DNA from: Bostrychus sinensis
Taxonomy: Eukaryota > Chordata > Actinopteri > Gobiiformes > Eleotridae
DNA length: 64,000 nt
Reading direction: 5' to 3'
Assembly (NCBI GenBank): GCA_020698575.1
Contig: CM036254.1
Coordinates: forward strand, 28,982,526 to 29,046,525
A program made the position numbers and the translations under genes. The stretch's first letter is position 1. Every line of letters starts with the position of its first letter. Of this stretch, positions 35,890-48,150 are shown piece by piece. The notes beneath the pieces are model-generated. The model did no database searches and had not been told where the DNA came from. It saw only the letters and a list, made by a program, of their open reading frames with translations.

Positions 35890-37048
35890 TGCTAATTAAA
35901 AAAGCTAATTGCTATGTTAAATTAAATGGCTAAACCAGGCTTTGATATGTGGTCAAGTGGTTGGTTATAATTTGCCATGTTTGATAGCTAATGCTAATTT
36001 TGTCATTAAAAATGTGTTATTGTCTTTTTTACTTCCAGTACCAGACTTTGGAACACAAACACTGAAACATTAAATGGTCTATAGAGCTTCATAGAAAGTG
36101 CATAGTAAATTCCAATAAAAGTGAACATTTTTCAGCAATTCTCTGATACATGTCATTTCCATCACATGATGTCTTTTCCATCACGCAATGTCACCTCCAT
36201 CAAAACACTATTTTTTTTTTTTACATAAAACTCATAATAATACCAGAGTTACACAAAAAATATTTAGGATATAAAAATAATTTCAGTTATGTTTTATGGG
36301 AATGGAAATCTCATAATTTCTCCATGTAAAATATTGATTAAAAGACTTCAGAAAATTGGGTTAGAGGTGTTTGTCATCTAACTGTTGGGACATTTAATAT
36401 TTAAAATAATTTAATATAAATACAGTCAAATGTGGTGGTACATCTAGGTGTGAAGTTTTGATAAATGTTTTGTCAACATTGAAAAATTTGTAACATTTTT
36501 TTTTAAAACACCTTTTTTCTGGTGTGATGGAAATGACGCTTTACTCTGAATGTTTGACTAAAATGCTCAGAATCTTATAATGTACAAATAATTTAATCAC
36601 AACCACTATCAGAACATGTTTTTACACATTATGTAGAAGTCAAAAATATCAAACTATTTTGAAAAATGTGTTGGATTTTTATTAAATTGCCCAGGCCAAA
36701 TTTGACTGTAGTTGTAGAACGACCCAGTTGTGTGTAATTCATTGCATAAGGGAAAAGTGTGGGCTCATATTTTGCTACTCTGTGGTTTCATACAAATACA
36801 GTAAAATACCATATAATAACATAATATAATAATATAATACAGGTCTCTCTTGTAAATGAGCCCTTGCGTCTGTACAAATAAAGGTTTAATAAAAAATAAA
36901 GCAAAGTGCTGAGAGTTCCGAGCGTGACATCACAGTGACATAGAATGTGTGGCTCTTGTCCTCTCTCTTTCACTTCTTCACAAACCTCCGAACGAAGTAC
37001 ACGCAGACTCAGTTTCTCTTGAAAAAAACTCTCACTACTGTTGTAGTC
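35890..37048. other. Sequence upstream of the TOG-domain gene
   Basis: AT-rich and without recognised repeats. A TGACATCA / TGTGACA-like stretch near 36925-36942 and ordinary AT-rich text precede the first exon. No TATA box or CpG island is convincing, so the promoter and any 5' UTR exon are unknown. Confidence 0.4.
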
Positions 37049-39593
37049 ATGGTTTACCTGTCAAACCAAGAGATGTTTCAGCATTTCAACAGCTGGAATA
37101 CAACAACCTCCAGATGCGATCAATATGTAAGTCACAAGTACCAACTAAAACATGAGGGAAACGCGGCCCACATCTGATTTTTTGTGACTGAGCAAGAGCA
37201 AGTGTGGGTTAATGTAGAGCTTGAACACAACAAGCACAGAATTATATGTACTATAAAAGTGAATTACATGTAGACTATTTAGTTTTAGTTATTTATTTGA
37301 ATTATATTGTGAAACTGTAAGAAAGTAAAAAATATTATTGGAAAATGTCAAATATTGAAATGATGGATTTACGCTAATCAAGTGACGGTTGTTTTAGTAG
37401 AACCATGGTTGATTAATTATAATCTATAACTGTTTAATTTTTAGTTTATTTATTGTTATTTATTTATTTTCCTCAAAAGCAAAGGCAGCAGGAGCTACGA
37501 ATCCAACAGATTCAGAGACAAGAAAGGATTCACCAGGAGTCCCTCAGCCGTCAGGCAGACAGGCTGTTCTGTGCGGAGCGAGCACGCACTGATGCTGTCA
37601 GTCGCAGGATGGGATTTCCCACCGATAAAAGCGTCCTGCCTGAACCTCCACCTCTGTCTGAGAGCCCTCGCTTCTCGGACAGATTTACCTGTGTAAACAG
37701 AAGGCACAACAGCCCGAGGTCAGATTCTTCACTGACTCTTCTGAGCAGTCTGAGCTCAGTGGACAGCCACACCCCGAGGGAGTTGATGATGGTTTACCCG
37801 TTCACTCCAGAGCTGACTCCTCCTCCAAGTCCTCCAAAGACCAAAGCGTCCCGGCTCCCTGTGCTTCAGAAAAGACTCCAGTCAGAGCCAGTAAAGGCCA
37901 ATGTCTCAAATGGACAATCTCAGAGTATCCAACACACCTCCTGCACTCTACCAAAACAGCTCCTGCCTTTACCTCAGGCTCCAACTATGGTTCCCAAACC
38001 TCCAACAGGCCCCCGTCCCCAGGCACAAAAGGCCCGTTCTGGGAGAACCCTGAGGCCTGCTCAAGGAGGTATGTTTTTCTCATTTTTATATTTACTTAAG
38101 AAAAACACAATTTTGTAAGAACTTGAAAGCACTGCCATGTTCTATTTTTAAGCCATCGCGAGATGATCCTTGCCCTGGGCTGGAAGTGTAGTGCATTTTA
38201 CTGATATTTTGTGTGTATTATTCTTGTACATTGAAAATGAATGTATTCTTTTTCATGTTAGACTGGCAGGGAAAAGGTAACACTAAATGTGCATTAGAAA
38301 TGTTACCTCAGGCTCCGGCTGTGGTTTGCACACCTTTAACAGGGCCCACACCAAAGACCAAAAAAATCTGCCCTGGCAAAATTCTAAGGCCTGCTCAAAA
38401 ACAAGGTAAACATGAACTTTTCAGAAAGACACAGTGGTGTAGTATTTATATGTGTATAATATGTGTAATATGGGACATGTTTTTCAGAGAAGCCAAAAGA
38501 GCGCAAACAGGATACAGCAAGTGTTTACAGACCACTAGACAATCCTGCAAAAAGTCTGAAGCTTGCATTTGAATGGCTTGAGTCAGATGACTGGTGAGAA
38601 ACAAATTAAGTTGTTTTTGGAAATAGTTTTTGTCTTTCAAACAATAATCACTAACAAAAATGTTTTATAAATCATACAGGTTAAAGAAAACAGATGGTCT
38701 GAAGACTTTTCAAATTCTTGTGCGATACCATAAAAGCACAATGCTCCCAAAGCTCCATGACATTTGTTTGGTCATTATGGAAGAGGTAACTCAATGTTTT
38801 GATTGTTTGTCCCAATAAACAGAAAGGATATTTATATTTTTGATAGCTTATGTCTATGCTTGATTCACAGATTAAAAATCTACGGAGCAATGTGGCTTGT
38901 GCTGCCATCAACACAATGGCAGACTTGTATTTTTATCTGAAAAGCACCATCAACCCAGAAGTTGAGCGAACATGCCGATCTTTGCTCCTGCGTCTGGCCC
39001 AGGACACCAGTGCCTTCATACATGAGCAGGTCAACCTTGCTCTAGATGCCCTGGTGGAAAACTGCAACCACAAACGAGTGGTTACTGCTCTGCTCAACAC
39101 AGCCATGAGGTATAAGCAGAAAAAGACAAAATGTATCTGATTTAAATATGGCCTGATATGACTCATTGTTCATATTACATTACTATCTCCCTCTCTCATA
39201 GTAATCGCTGTGTTGCTGTGCGTGCAAGTGCTGCTGAGCATTTGAAGCAGGTGCTTGATAAAGTTGGTGCAGATGCCATCTTTTCATCAGAGAAAGGCTT
39301 CATTGAGCGCTTCCTCATTGCCATCTCCAAAATAGTTGTTGATGCTGCCCCAGGTGTTAGGTTGGTGATCAGTTTTCTTATATTTTATTATTTATTCTGT
39401 GGCTGTGTCACAAAAGCAAGTTTTTTTTACTAACAAACTTTACTTACTATACTTCTCCACAGATGCTTTGGGGTCCAGATCTTGCAGGATATTGCGCTGC
39501 ATAGGGACTTTCTCAGTCTTTGGGATAACAATGTCCCAGAAAGAGACTGGCGTCCTCTAGACAAGATCTTCAAAAAGCTGAAAAACCATTAAG
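37049..39593 (+). CDS. TOG (HEAT-like) domain protein, TOGARAM/crescerin-related, 8 exons
   Basis: Probably a microtubule- or cilium-associated protein, inferred from the TOG domain. Exons: 37049-37126, 37480-38068, 38262-38405, 38488-38593, 38680-38785, 38871-39109, 39202-39360, 39463-39593. The ATG at 37049 has G at -3 and G at +4 and joins exon 2 in phase 0; the frame stays open upstream, so an earlier start is possible. Exon 2 begins with a charged QRQQELRIQQIQRQERIHQ helix, then a Ser/Pro-rich linker with PFTPELTPPPSPP. The C-terminal 240 residues are helical repeats like a TOGARAM-type TOG domain (LPKLHDICLVIMEEIKNLRS, VRASAAEHLKQVLDKVGADA, VRCFGVQILQDIAL). Near 39540 an AAAA run has one A too many; with three, the protein ends PLDKIFKKLKNH (516 residues). 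TOGARAM1/2 are much longer with several TOG domains, so this is a short relative or a separate paralogue. Confidence 0.8.
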
Positions 39594-39700
39594 CAAACTT
39601 TCATTATTATTATGCTATAGTCAGTAGTGTACATCTTTTACTGAGAAAAGCTGTAAAATACATATACACATAAATAGAAGTATGGGCCACTTGGTGCAAC

Positions 39701-39706
39701 AATAAA
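39701..39706 (+). terminator. Polyadenylation signal of the TOG-domain gene
   Basis: AATAAA about 110 bases after the TAA at 39591-39593. Confidence 0.65.
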
Positions 39707-39744
39707 CTTAGAGTAGCAGTGTTTCATTAGCCACAAACATATAA

Positions 39745-40172
39745 ACCGTGTGTATTTTATGAAAAGTGGGCTGGCACCTCTTACAGTTTACATTTTAAAG
39801 CTTCCCCTGTATCTAACCTCACTCATAAATTTTAGCCGTACAAATGATCAGACGCACTCGCAGATGTATATTAGATTATCTGTTCTGCATACAGAAGCTA
39901 GGAAAGACTTTTGTTTTTATGCTCCAGACAGAGGGAATAAGATCCAGAATTCACTTAAATTAGGCCCCATAGAAACAATCAGGGTACAGCTTGAAGATGT
40001 ATTTTATGCAACCTGTACATGTTTTAGGGAATGTAGGTGTCATTTTTATGTATTTTTATGTAAATTGTCTGTGATTTGTATTTTATCTTATCTTAACAGG
40101 GTACCCTTGCAAATGAGAGCTCGCTTGCACAGCCTTTCCTGTCTAAATAAGGAATAAATAAAAATAAATAAA
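39745..40172 (+). mobile_element. L2-type LINE 3' end (reverse transcriptase C-terminal remnant)
   Basis: The plus strand encodes a remnant of the typical end of fish L2-like ORF2, including FCFYAPDRGNKIQNSLKL (usually FxFxAPxxWNxLQxxLKL). An untranslated end and an (AAAT)n tail follow. Only the last 0.4 kb is present. Confidence 0.75.
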
Positions 40173-41405
40173 TACTGTATATGGATGTACCAAGTAATAC
40201 TTGGTAACTAATACTAGAAAAAAAATCATGTCGACAATAATAGAGTGCCTGTTCTTAATCTGACTAAGCACTGAATTTATTTCATGTAAATTTGTGGATA
40301 AATGAAATGACCACTGACATTTTTATATGAATTGCTTGGAAAACATTTAGTGACATATACATATGTGAACACAGGGCCAAAAGTCTAAAGTACATTCTTC
40401 TCTAAAATGTTTCACATACTGTGGACTGTGCCTTCAAAGTAGTAAACACATTTTTCAGATTCTTGAAATACCAGTGAGGCTTCATTTGTCCTTACTGGGA
40501 TCAACAAACATCATCGTGTGGTCCTTTTCACAGATTTTAGATAAAGTAACCTATCACCACACATAGTTATAAGCGATAAGCACAAGTATGTATGTATATA
40601 ATCTGAAAATCCTATGCTGTAGAATTATTAGGTTTCCAGACCTGGCTTTCGGAATGATAAAAAAACGGGGGCTACATAGCTGAAGTTTGGTGTTTCACAC
40701 TTACCCATTGAAAGAAGCTCATAATTATCAGCAATTTAAGAGGCAGGCTATGTTAAAGAAGTATTCATTGGCAACACTGAATATAAAGTGAATGAATTTA
40801 GTGCACTTAAAAGTGTGGTTTTACTAAAACTTGTTTTCAAAAAATCTAAATTTGACAGTATGTCTATTTAAAGCACTTAGTTTCTGGATTTTGATATGAA
40901 TCCTGTGCTGCTGCCAGTAGCTGACATTAGTGAAGAGGTTAGTTTTTTAAAGGGAAATGTGTTATGCTAACTCGACTTTTCAGATTTTTTTTTTTACCAT
41001 GTTATAATGTTTCCTTGTCAAAAACTTACCTGGAGTTGTTTCATGCAAGCATGTTTGAGGTGCTAGCCTTCTCAAGAGCTGAAAACGCTCGGTCTCACCG
41101 CTCTACATAGACACATGAAACCCCGCCTTCTCCAGGAAGTGCTGCTGAGCTGTTTCTAAAACACATATACATACACATTATCAAAGTCAATAATTTCAGT
41201 GCTTAAATTGCCGTCACTAAGTAGTAAACTTATCTATCTTATCTGTAGCGTCATGCTGCTAATAGCCCTGCTAATTAGCCACTGTTCAGTACAAGCACTC
41301 AGAGATTCTCTTCTCATGTCTGAACTTAAATCCTCCCAACTTTATTCACATGTGAACAAAAAAAAAGAGGTAATCAAGAGGCAGAAATGTCTGTAAAGTG
41401 TTTTA

Positions 41406-42143
41406 GGGTGTGTTCACATTTACTGGTCTCCAAGACTTGGTGCGCTTTGGGGCAAAAGTCTGCACTTGTGTTGATGATGTCATTGGTCTGTTCACATTGA
41501 GCTCTGTCAAATGAACTGAACAGAGCAGAACTGAACAGTAACAAACCTCATCTGTAGAGGGCAGTACGTCAGTATTTACTGAGGGAAACTTGGGAAGAAG
41601 AAACCCTGCTCATCTATTGGTCAAAAGTCTGCCTCTTCAGCTGAATATATCCAAATAATATCATACGGCGCACTTTAATTAATATTTAATGAATTCTTAA
41701 GTTTAGAGCAATGATATTGTCTGAATACAACTGTGGACTCTCTCTGGTAATTAATATGAAATCTGTATTGTTTAAGCAGTGTTTTTACATTTGTTTACTA
41801 ATGTTAGCAACCTTTTAAATACATTTTATTTACAGTAGGCTATTGTTGTATTTTTTCCTAATAGTCAGGTTAGATGTGTATGTTTTTCTGCCCTTGGTAA
41901 ACAGTGGTGTAGTCCTCTCCCTGGCGTTTGGTCCATGTTGCGTTCACACTTCACCAGGAGTGCACCAGGGCTCAAAGTGCACCAAACTGAGACCTTTGAT
42001 TTCAGGAGGACCAGAGTTCACTTGTCTGGGGTGCACCTGAGTCTGATTGTGCGTTCACAGCTGCTCAAATGAACCGGACTGTCCCAGGAAGCACACCTGA
42101 GTTTGATTGAAGCGAACCAAACACAGCAAGTGTGAACACACCC
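41406..42143. mobile_element. PIF/Harbinger-like MITE with TTA target duplication
   Basis: The ends are GGGTGTGTTCACA and TGTGAACACACCC, flanked on both sides by TTA (41403-41405, 42144-42146), the 3-bp duplication typical of PIF/Harbinger. Interior CACTTCACCAGGAGTGCACC and GAACCGGACTG text fits this MITE type. No transposase. Confidence 0.85.
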
Positions 42144-42289
42144 TTAGTCAGAGAAAGGCCTCAGCCCTGTGGTCCAACAGCAGTGCCCCTGCTGTAAATG
42201 ACAGTGTTTGCAAAGGGCTCGAAGCTGACAGACTGAAGTAGGTGGGGCCAGAGGGCCTTAAAAAAACAGGCACCTAGGGAAAGGGAATG

Positions 42290-42618
42290 GGAATGGTATT
42301 TATATATAGTGCTTTACCTATGACACAAATCACCCAAAGCACTTTGCACAGAAGGGAAGGGGTATTTCATCCACTCCATACTCGGTGGTGGTAAGCTACA
42401 TTTTGTAGCCACAGTTTCCCCTGGGGCAGACTGACAGAAGCACGGCTGCACACATCTGCGCCAATGGACCCTCCGACCACCACCAACCACTCACTCACTC
42501 ACATTCACACCAGCTTCCTGATGTTCCCCAGCAGTCTCCCATCCAGGTACTGACCAGGCCCTACCCTGCTTAGCTTCTGAGGTCTAATGGGATCGGGCAT
42601 CCACAAGGCGGTATGGCC
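42290..42618 (-). mobile_element. 5S rRNA-derived SINE (SINE3 type), copy 2
   Basis: Minus-strand copy with the same 5S-like start (GGCCATACCGCC), AGAAGCTAAGCAGGGT and GGCCTGGTCAGTACCTGGAT. Body and TATATAAATACC tail match copy 1. Very similar to 23957-24282 but with a different flank. Confidence 0.88.
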
Positions 42619-42924
42619 CTAATCCAAGCATTTTCAGAAAAGTGAAAGTAACTGCTCCCCTAAAGAAGATGTTTTCATTAAATATGAATAGATTGAAGTT
42701 ATAAAATGTGAAACTAATGCAATGGTGTGCAAATGTATTTAGAAAAGCTTAAGCATAATATGTATCCTTTAAAATGTATTTGGGCATTTTGGAATAATTT
42801 GAGACAGTATAATGTGGCAGGAAATTATGGAGAGACAAGGGAGCTAACATGCCAAGCCAAGAAAAAATCCCAGCCCTTGCTGATGCTTGAGCTCTACCCA
42901 AGTCCCAAGTCCCAAGCCTTGAGG

Positions 42925-43180
42925 CGTCAGTAGCTTACATGGTAGAACTGTTTGCCCACTAACCGGAAGGTTTGTGGTTCAAACCCTGCACGTCTCACTG
43001 CACACTGCCGTTGTGTCCTTGGGAAACTTGCCTCTAGTGTCTGTTTACACTGGTGTATAAAAGGGAGAGTGTGTGAAAGAGGTGAATGGTTGCTTGTTGT
43101 AAAGCACTTTAAATGTGACCATTTTGTTACCAAGCCCAAATATCTCAGCAGCGTCAGGAAGGGCATCTGGTGTAAAAACC
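42925..43180 (+). mobile_element. tRNA-derived SINE
   Basis: Head GTAGCTTACATGGTAGAACT and box B-like GGTTCAAACCC, then GTCCTTGGGAAACTTGCC, a shortened core, and a TAAAGCACTTTAAATGTGAC tail. Confidence 0.7.
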
Positions 43181-45330
43181 TGTGAACAATTCTCTGTAGC
43201 ATCTAGAAGAAACTGATCATATTGGTGCAAACGCCACTGTTCATAGCTGTATACCAAGGCAAGCAACAGAGGAAATGTAATTTACTTATTTCTAAATGTA
43301 TAATGATGACATACACAAATTATAAGGTCTAACATTCTATTCATTTGGTGAAAGTCTGTTATAACCACATCTATTTTAAGATCTGATTCAGGGACAGTAA
43401 GACAATAAGGATTAAGGTCACACTGCCTGGTAAAGCTGGATGCCCTTTAGCTCGGTCTATAGAACACAAGTTCTATTTACACACAATAAAGAACCACTTC
43501 CCTTTGCTCAGAGCAGGATAAAAATAGTCTCTTAGCCTTGGTCCAGTAAAAGTGACATGTTTGGACAATAGTATTTTATGATCTTTAGCTCTGGTTTTAC
43601 TTTGAGTTCAGGGTTAAACACTGTTATAGTCTTGTTTAGCAGTTAGCACTTCTTTTTTATATCAGAGCTGAATTACACTTGTTTTAGTAGCAACTCTAAT
43701 CAAGTAATCCTGGCTTGTTATATTTTTTAGATGTCAATACTCACAATAAAATAGCCAAGCAATACATGCTAACCTTCATTATTATTGTCTTCAAATATCA
43801 TAAAAATCCTAATCATCATTAACTCATTCATCTTTTTCCTCCTATTCCATTAGGAGTCATGGGTTATTATACCAGCAACTATGGGCCTCAGGTGGGGTAC
43901 ACAGTCCAGGGCGTACCCATGTCCCAGTTAGTCAAATGGCAGACACAGCGACATACACAAACCGACAACCATTCACTCTCACATTCATTCATTAGGGGTG
44001 AATTAGAGTCACTGAGGCTACAACAAATAATCCAAATAATCAACAATTCAAATAATCTACAACTGATCAGTTAATAGCTATCTGAAGTATAATAACATTG
44101 GTATTACCTATTAGAGAAAGCATTGTTGCATTGCATTGTTTAAAATTTGGAAAGATCTAACAGTTTTTTTTTAGACCTAGGCTATGTTTTATTGTTTATC
44201 TGTTTGCCCTGCTGCATTTGGGGATTAAAATGGAAATTTAGATCACTGCTTCGTCCTGGTTTAGGCATCCTGGTTTAGTAATACCTTTTCTATGATAATC
44301 CCTATTTTATTCCTTGGTTTGACTGGGATTAGTCCTCATCTTAAAAATGGTACTTGGAAAGCTAATTATTTCCTGAGGATACTTGATGTGAAAATTTGGT
44401 GAAGCATTAACCTTTGTGATATTTGGTAGTATTAATTCCAAATTTAGCCTAGAACTATAAAGCACCTTTTTAAATTCAACTGTCATTTTTAATCCACCCA
44501 GTCATCCCACATTTACTCATGTTCACTATACAATTATCAATTGATTCATTCCACACATAATTTACAGATTTTCTAATTATCATAATTTATATGTATATAT
44601 AGCTGCGGCGCATATTCAAGGCAACAGCAGCTTGCCTTGGCATCATGTCTGGACTCTGACACTTTGCCAAATGTCTCTCTCGCTCTCTCCCCCAGGATTT
44701 CTTGTCACTTCTCAACTGCACTATTGAATAAAGCTGAAAAAGCTCTCAAAGATATATATATAAAATAAAAATAATAAAATATTTCAATAAGAGAAAAATA
44801 ATAGTGAGCAGAAAGTATATACCTGATTTAGCTCTATTTTCGTTTGATTGCAGTTTGGTTCTTGGTCTTGATTTTAATGTTATAATCCTATAGTTGACCG
44901 TATTAAACCTAAACGTAGCACCAGTCCAGTCCTAAACACAGTCCCTCTTCTACAGGTTTAAATTTAGATTGTGGAAATATGCAAATCAACCAGATCAAAG
45001 ACCAAACAGGAAACAGTATCATATTGCTTTTAAGAGTGACTGTTCACACACCATGCTCCATCAAAATTGTAAAACATTTGACACCATTTGGTTGGAAGTG
45101 CACTACATCACACGCTGGGCTTTATTTAACCACTTAAAGAACAGAAAGTAACTTTTCATTACCAGACACAGTTCTGATTACTTACATTTGCAACATTTAG
45201 AGAGGTTTGTTTGAATAACTCCTAAAAGAAGTTGTGCCATAAGAAAATGTTAAAGATTGATGATGCCTACGAGGTGCTTTTATCCAATCAGACAACTTTA
45301 TTACTCCCACCAGGGGCAGTTTGTTTGAGC
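43181..45330. other. Intergenic sequence with SINE and LINE-like fragments
   Basis: A minus-strand SINE 3' fragment lies at about 43850-44010 (the text includes CCAGGGCGTACCC and CCATTCACTCTCACATTCAT). At about 44610-44755 a repeat end reads TCTCGCTCTCTCCCCCAGG, then GAATAAAGCTGAAAAAGCTC, similar to fish LINE 3' ends. The rest is AT-rich with no exon seen. Confidence 0.45.
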
Positions 45331-45334
45331 AGCA

Positions 45335-45492
45335 AAAGTCACTTTACAGTTAGGTGCATTATTTATTCACTCCTCAGTCACACTCACACACACATCTGTA
45401 GCCTATAGAGCCTCTCTGACCTCTTCACACACTCCTACATAAGCAGAGTGGGTGAAGTGTCTTGCCCAGTAACACAATGGCCGTATGCAATT
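45335..45492 (-). mobile_element. SINE fragment, minus strand
   Basis: It shares the GGTGAAGTGTCTTGCCCA core and the ACTTTACAGTTAGGTGCATT tail with the minus-strand SINE at 5840-6045. Confidence 0.65.
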
Positions 45493-45499
45493 CTATTTT

Positions 45500-45800
45500 A
45501 TTACAAACTGAAAAATTAGTTGTACACTTTTTCCTTTCTTTTTATGTTTTTTGATATATTTGATGTAGAGGGCCTGTTGATTGGTCAGTGCTTCCTGGAG
45601 AGGGCAGGGATTCCTGAAACCAATCATTCTGAGTGCTTGGAATGGTTGTGCCAGAGAATACAGGATAAATAAAACAGGCGTGAATGAAACAAAACACAAC
45701 TCCAGGGATGTTTTTGATGAGAAAACAAAATTATAAAACAACATTATAACATGATAGAAAGCTCACAAAAGTCAAGTTTTGCAGAATATAGCCCCTTTAA
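45500..45800. repeat. Dispersed repeat ending ATATAGCCCCTTTAAA, copy 1
   Basis: It shares ordered blocks with about 50985-51270: GGCCTGTTGATTGGTCAGTG against GGCTTGTTGATTGATCAGTG, then CAGGCGTGAA and ATAGAAAGCTCACAAAAGT. The second copy begins with AAAGGGGCTATATTATGC, the inverse of this copy's end, so the family has inverted termini. Confidence 0.65.
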
Positions 45801-46610
45801 AAACAGGGTAATCCTTACTACTGCTGCAGATTGGCCGAGACTTTAAAATGGTGTTACTAACCAATTCATTCAGCCAGCCACATCAACAAGAGCTTTGAAA
45901 GAAAGGGCTTTAACCAAAACATTTCAATCCACAACACAGCAGCACCACCCAACATTTTTTGTTTTGAATACACAACCTTCCTTTCAATAGCCTCAACCAG
46001 CCAGACTTCAAAGTCACAGCAACACCTTCAGAGAGCTGCTCTGATTGGCTATCCAAGACCACGTGACCACCTCCATACAATTTAGATTTATTATTTTGAT
46101 AGCACCAGTATGTTCTACTCTTGTCTCATCAGCTCATGTATTTAGTAATAGGGCTTTTGTAGTAATTGTTCCAAAGCCTATAAATGCATTTGCTGCCATT
46201 AGTTCAACCTAGTAAACATTCTTTCTTAGGTCATTTGCTAAAACAATGCATTTTTCCCACTATAGTCTTACTGCCTGTAGCATCACTGCATGTTTAAATT
46301 ACATGCAGTGGTATGCAGGCTGTCCCATTTTGATCTTTTTACTGCCGCTTCACTTTTTAGGCTGTGGTTTGGTAATGAGCTCCACTTTAAATGGATGATG
46401 TCCCTAAGCTCTTAAAAAGGCAGGGAACCCATTGTTGCTGGTTTAACCTATTTAGGTCAATCTGCGGTTCACTGTCTGCTGCACCGTCCCGGGCCAAACT
46501 GACCTGATTTAACTAAGGCTGTATTAGCAAGGTTTTTATAGCCAATGTGGATCTTAAATGTCTCATATCATGCTTTTCTCAGGCTTTTTGAAATAACTTT
46601 GGACACCTTG
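45801..46610. other. Intergenic sequence, nothing recognised
   Basis: No coding, RNA or clear repeat signal beyond short CCTGGTTTAG-like words. Confidence 0.4.
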
Positions 46611-46618
46611 CATTAGTA

Positions 46619-47323
46619 CGTTTAAAAAAAAAAAATTAAAATATGGGCATCACGAGATTGAAGTCGTAAAATATCAAGAATAAAGTCATAATTTTATGAG
46701 AATAAAGTAAAAATCTCACAATAATATTTCGAGAATAAAGTTATAACATTATGAGAATAAATTTGTTGCCAAAAAAGTTATAATTTTACGAGAATAAAAT
46801 TGTAATATGTCAAAATTTAAGTCAGAATTTTAAAAAAGTCACTTCAAAGTCCTTATACGAATAATAATGCTGATGATAGGCAAAAAGTCTCAGTATTTTA
46901 CCTGTGTGAAGTCTAAATGAAAGTGTAACCTCACAAAATGCTCCAAATTCCCCAGGACAAAACAAGAGACCACAGCACAGACAGGCTAACTTCATTCTCA
47001 TTCATTCTTATTTCAATTTTATTCTCATAATATTTTGAGTTTATCCTTGTAATATTTTGACTTTATTCTCATAACATTATGACTTTTTGACTATTTGTCA
47101 AAATATTATGACGTTAATTCTTGAAATATTACAACATTTTTCTCATAAACTTACAACTTTATTCTTTTAAAATTATTATTTTTTATTTTTTTTATTTTTT
47201 TGCCTGTAACTTTATTCTCATAAACTTACAACTTTAATCTTGATAATTTACGACTTTATTCTCATAGTGCCATATTTTATTTTTTATTTTTTTTCAATGT
47301 GGCCCTAAAACGCCATCATAGTA
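46619..47323. mobile_element. Palindromic AT-rich element with 8-bp target duplication
   Basis: The left half repeats GAGAATAAAGT-like words (46660-46840) and the right half carries the inverse ACTTTATTCTC words (47000-47270). An outer TTAAAATATGG pairs with CCATATTTTA. CATTAGTA flanks both sides (46611-46618, 47324-47331). It sits inside a reverse-oriented copy of the AAAGGTCCC MITE family. Confidence 0.75.
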
Positions 47324-47339
47324 CATTAGTATTTCACCT

Positions 47340-48150
47340 TTTATAATTTAAAATAATGTATGTATGTTCTTTTGGTGAGCTGGCCCTTTGACTTTGAAGA
47401 GAAAGCTTGGATTGGGTGTCAGTCGCCCCTTGCACTGCAACGGCACTGAATGGACAGACCAATAAATGGCTAATTAGCGTGGCTATTAGCAACATGATGC
47501 TAACAGACAGAAAAATGAGCTTTGTAGTGACTGCAGTTTAAGCACCGAAATGATCAGAACAAGTATGGGCTTTACAAACATGCAAGAGTACTTACTTCTC
47601 TGGGGCCCCTCATCACCAAGTTACACCACTGCTGCTTTGTTCACTTTTGTTTACAGATTAAAGCTTACCGCTGGTGTGGATATAGTCTCTAAAAATTATT
47701 CATGAATCATAAAAACAAGGAAAAGTTCAGATTTAAAAAATAAGTAAAAAACTAAAAATTATATTTATTTTGTAAATTTTGTAAATAACGAACTAAAACC
47801 TAAATAAGTCATTAGTGAAATAAAATAATAACCAAACCATTTATTTTTAACACTTTATTTTTTGTATGGTCTTGTTTGCCTTGATAACAGGGGTTGTTTT
47901 CATGTATATTTTAACAATATCTTTTGCTATTGACTTCCAAATACTTTCTAGCTGTTCCGACAGACACGCTGTAAATTATTATTCTTTTTTTAATATCTAT
48001 GTTTTCTTGTTTTTATGAAAGATGGTTTATATAAATGTATTAAGCACTGTTTATGGCTTATTTTATTACTATGTTATATTCTACCTCCAATCATGCCTAA
48101 AGTGGCAGCTGTCTGTATCTTGTCTGTGATTGGACGGTCACTGTGGCTCT
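47340..48150. other. Upstream flank of ccnj
   Basis: The rest of the reverse-oriented MITE runs to about 47600 (GCTAATTAGCGTGGCTATTAG, CAACATGATGCT text). AT-rich unique sequence follows. No exon. Confidence 0.4.

Larger units (their letters stand above)
40949..42775. mobile_element. Second AAAGGTCCC-type MITE, carrying two nested elements
   Basis: The left end AAAGGGAAATGTGTTATGCT and the right end AAGCATAATATGTATCCTTT are diverged relatives of the ends at 23584 and 25243. The interior shares AGCATGTTTGAGG, AAGAGCTGAAAACGCT and the GCTGCTAATAGCC block with that copy. It hosts the Harbinger MITE (41406-42143) and a 5S-derived SINE (42290-42618). Confidence 0.65.

Noticed and set aside
37551..37772. 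Minus-strand open frames over exon 2 of the TOG gene
   Set aside because: Shadows of the plus-strand coding exon, without domains or splice support.
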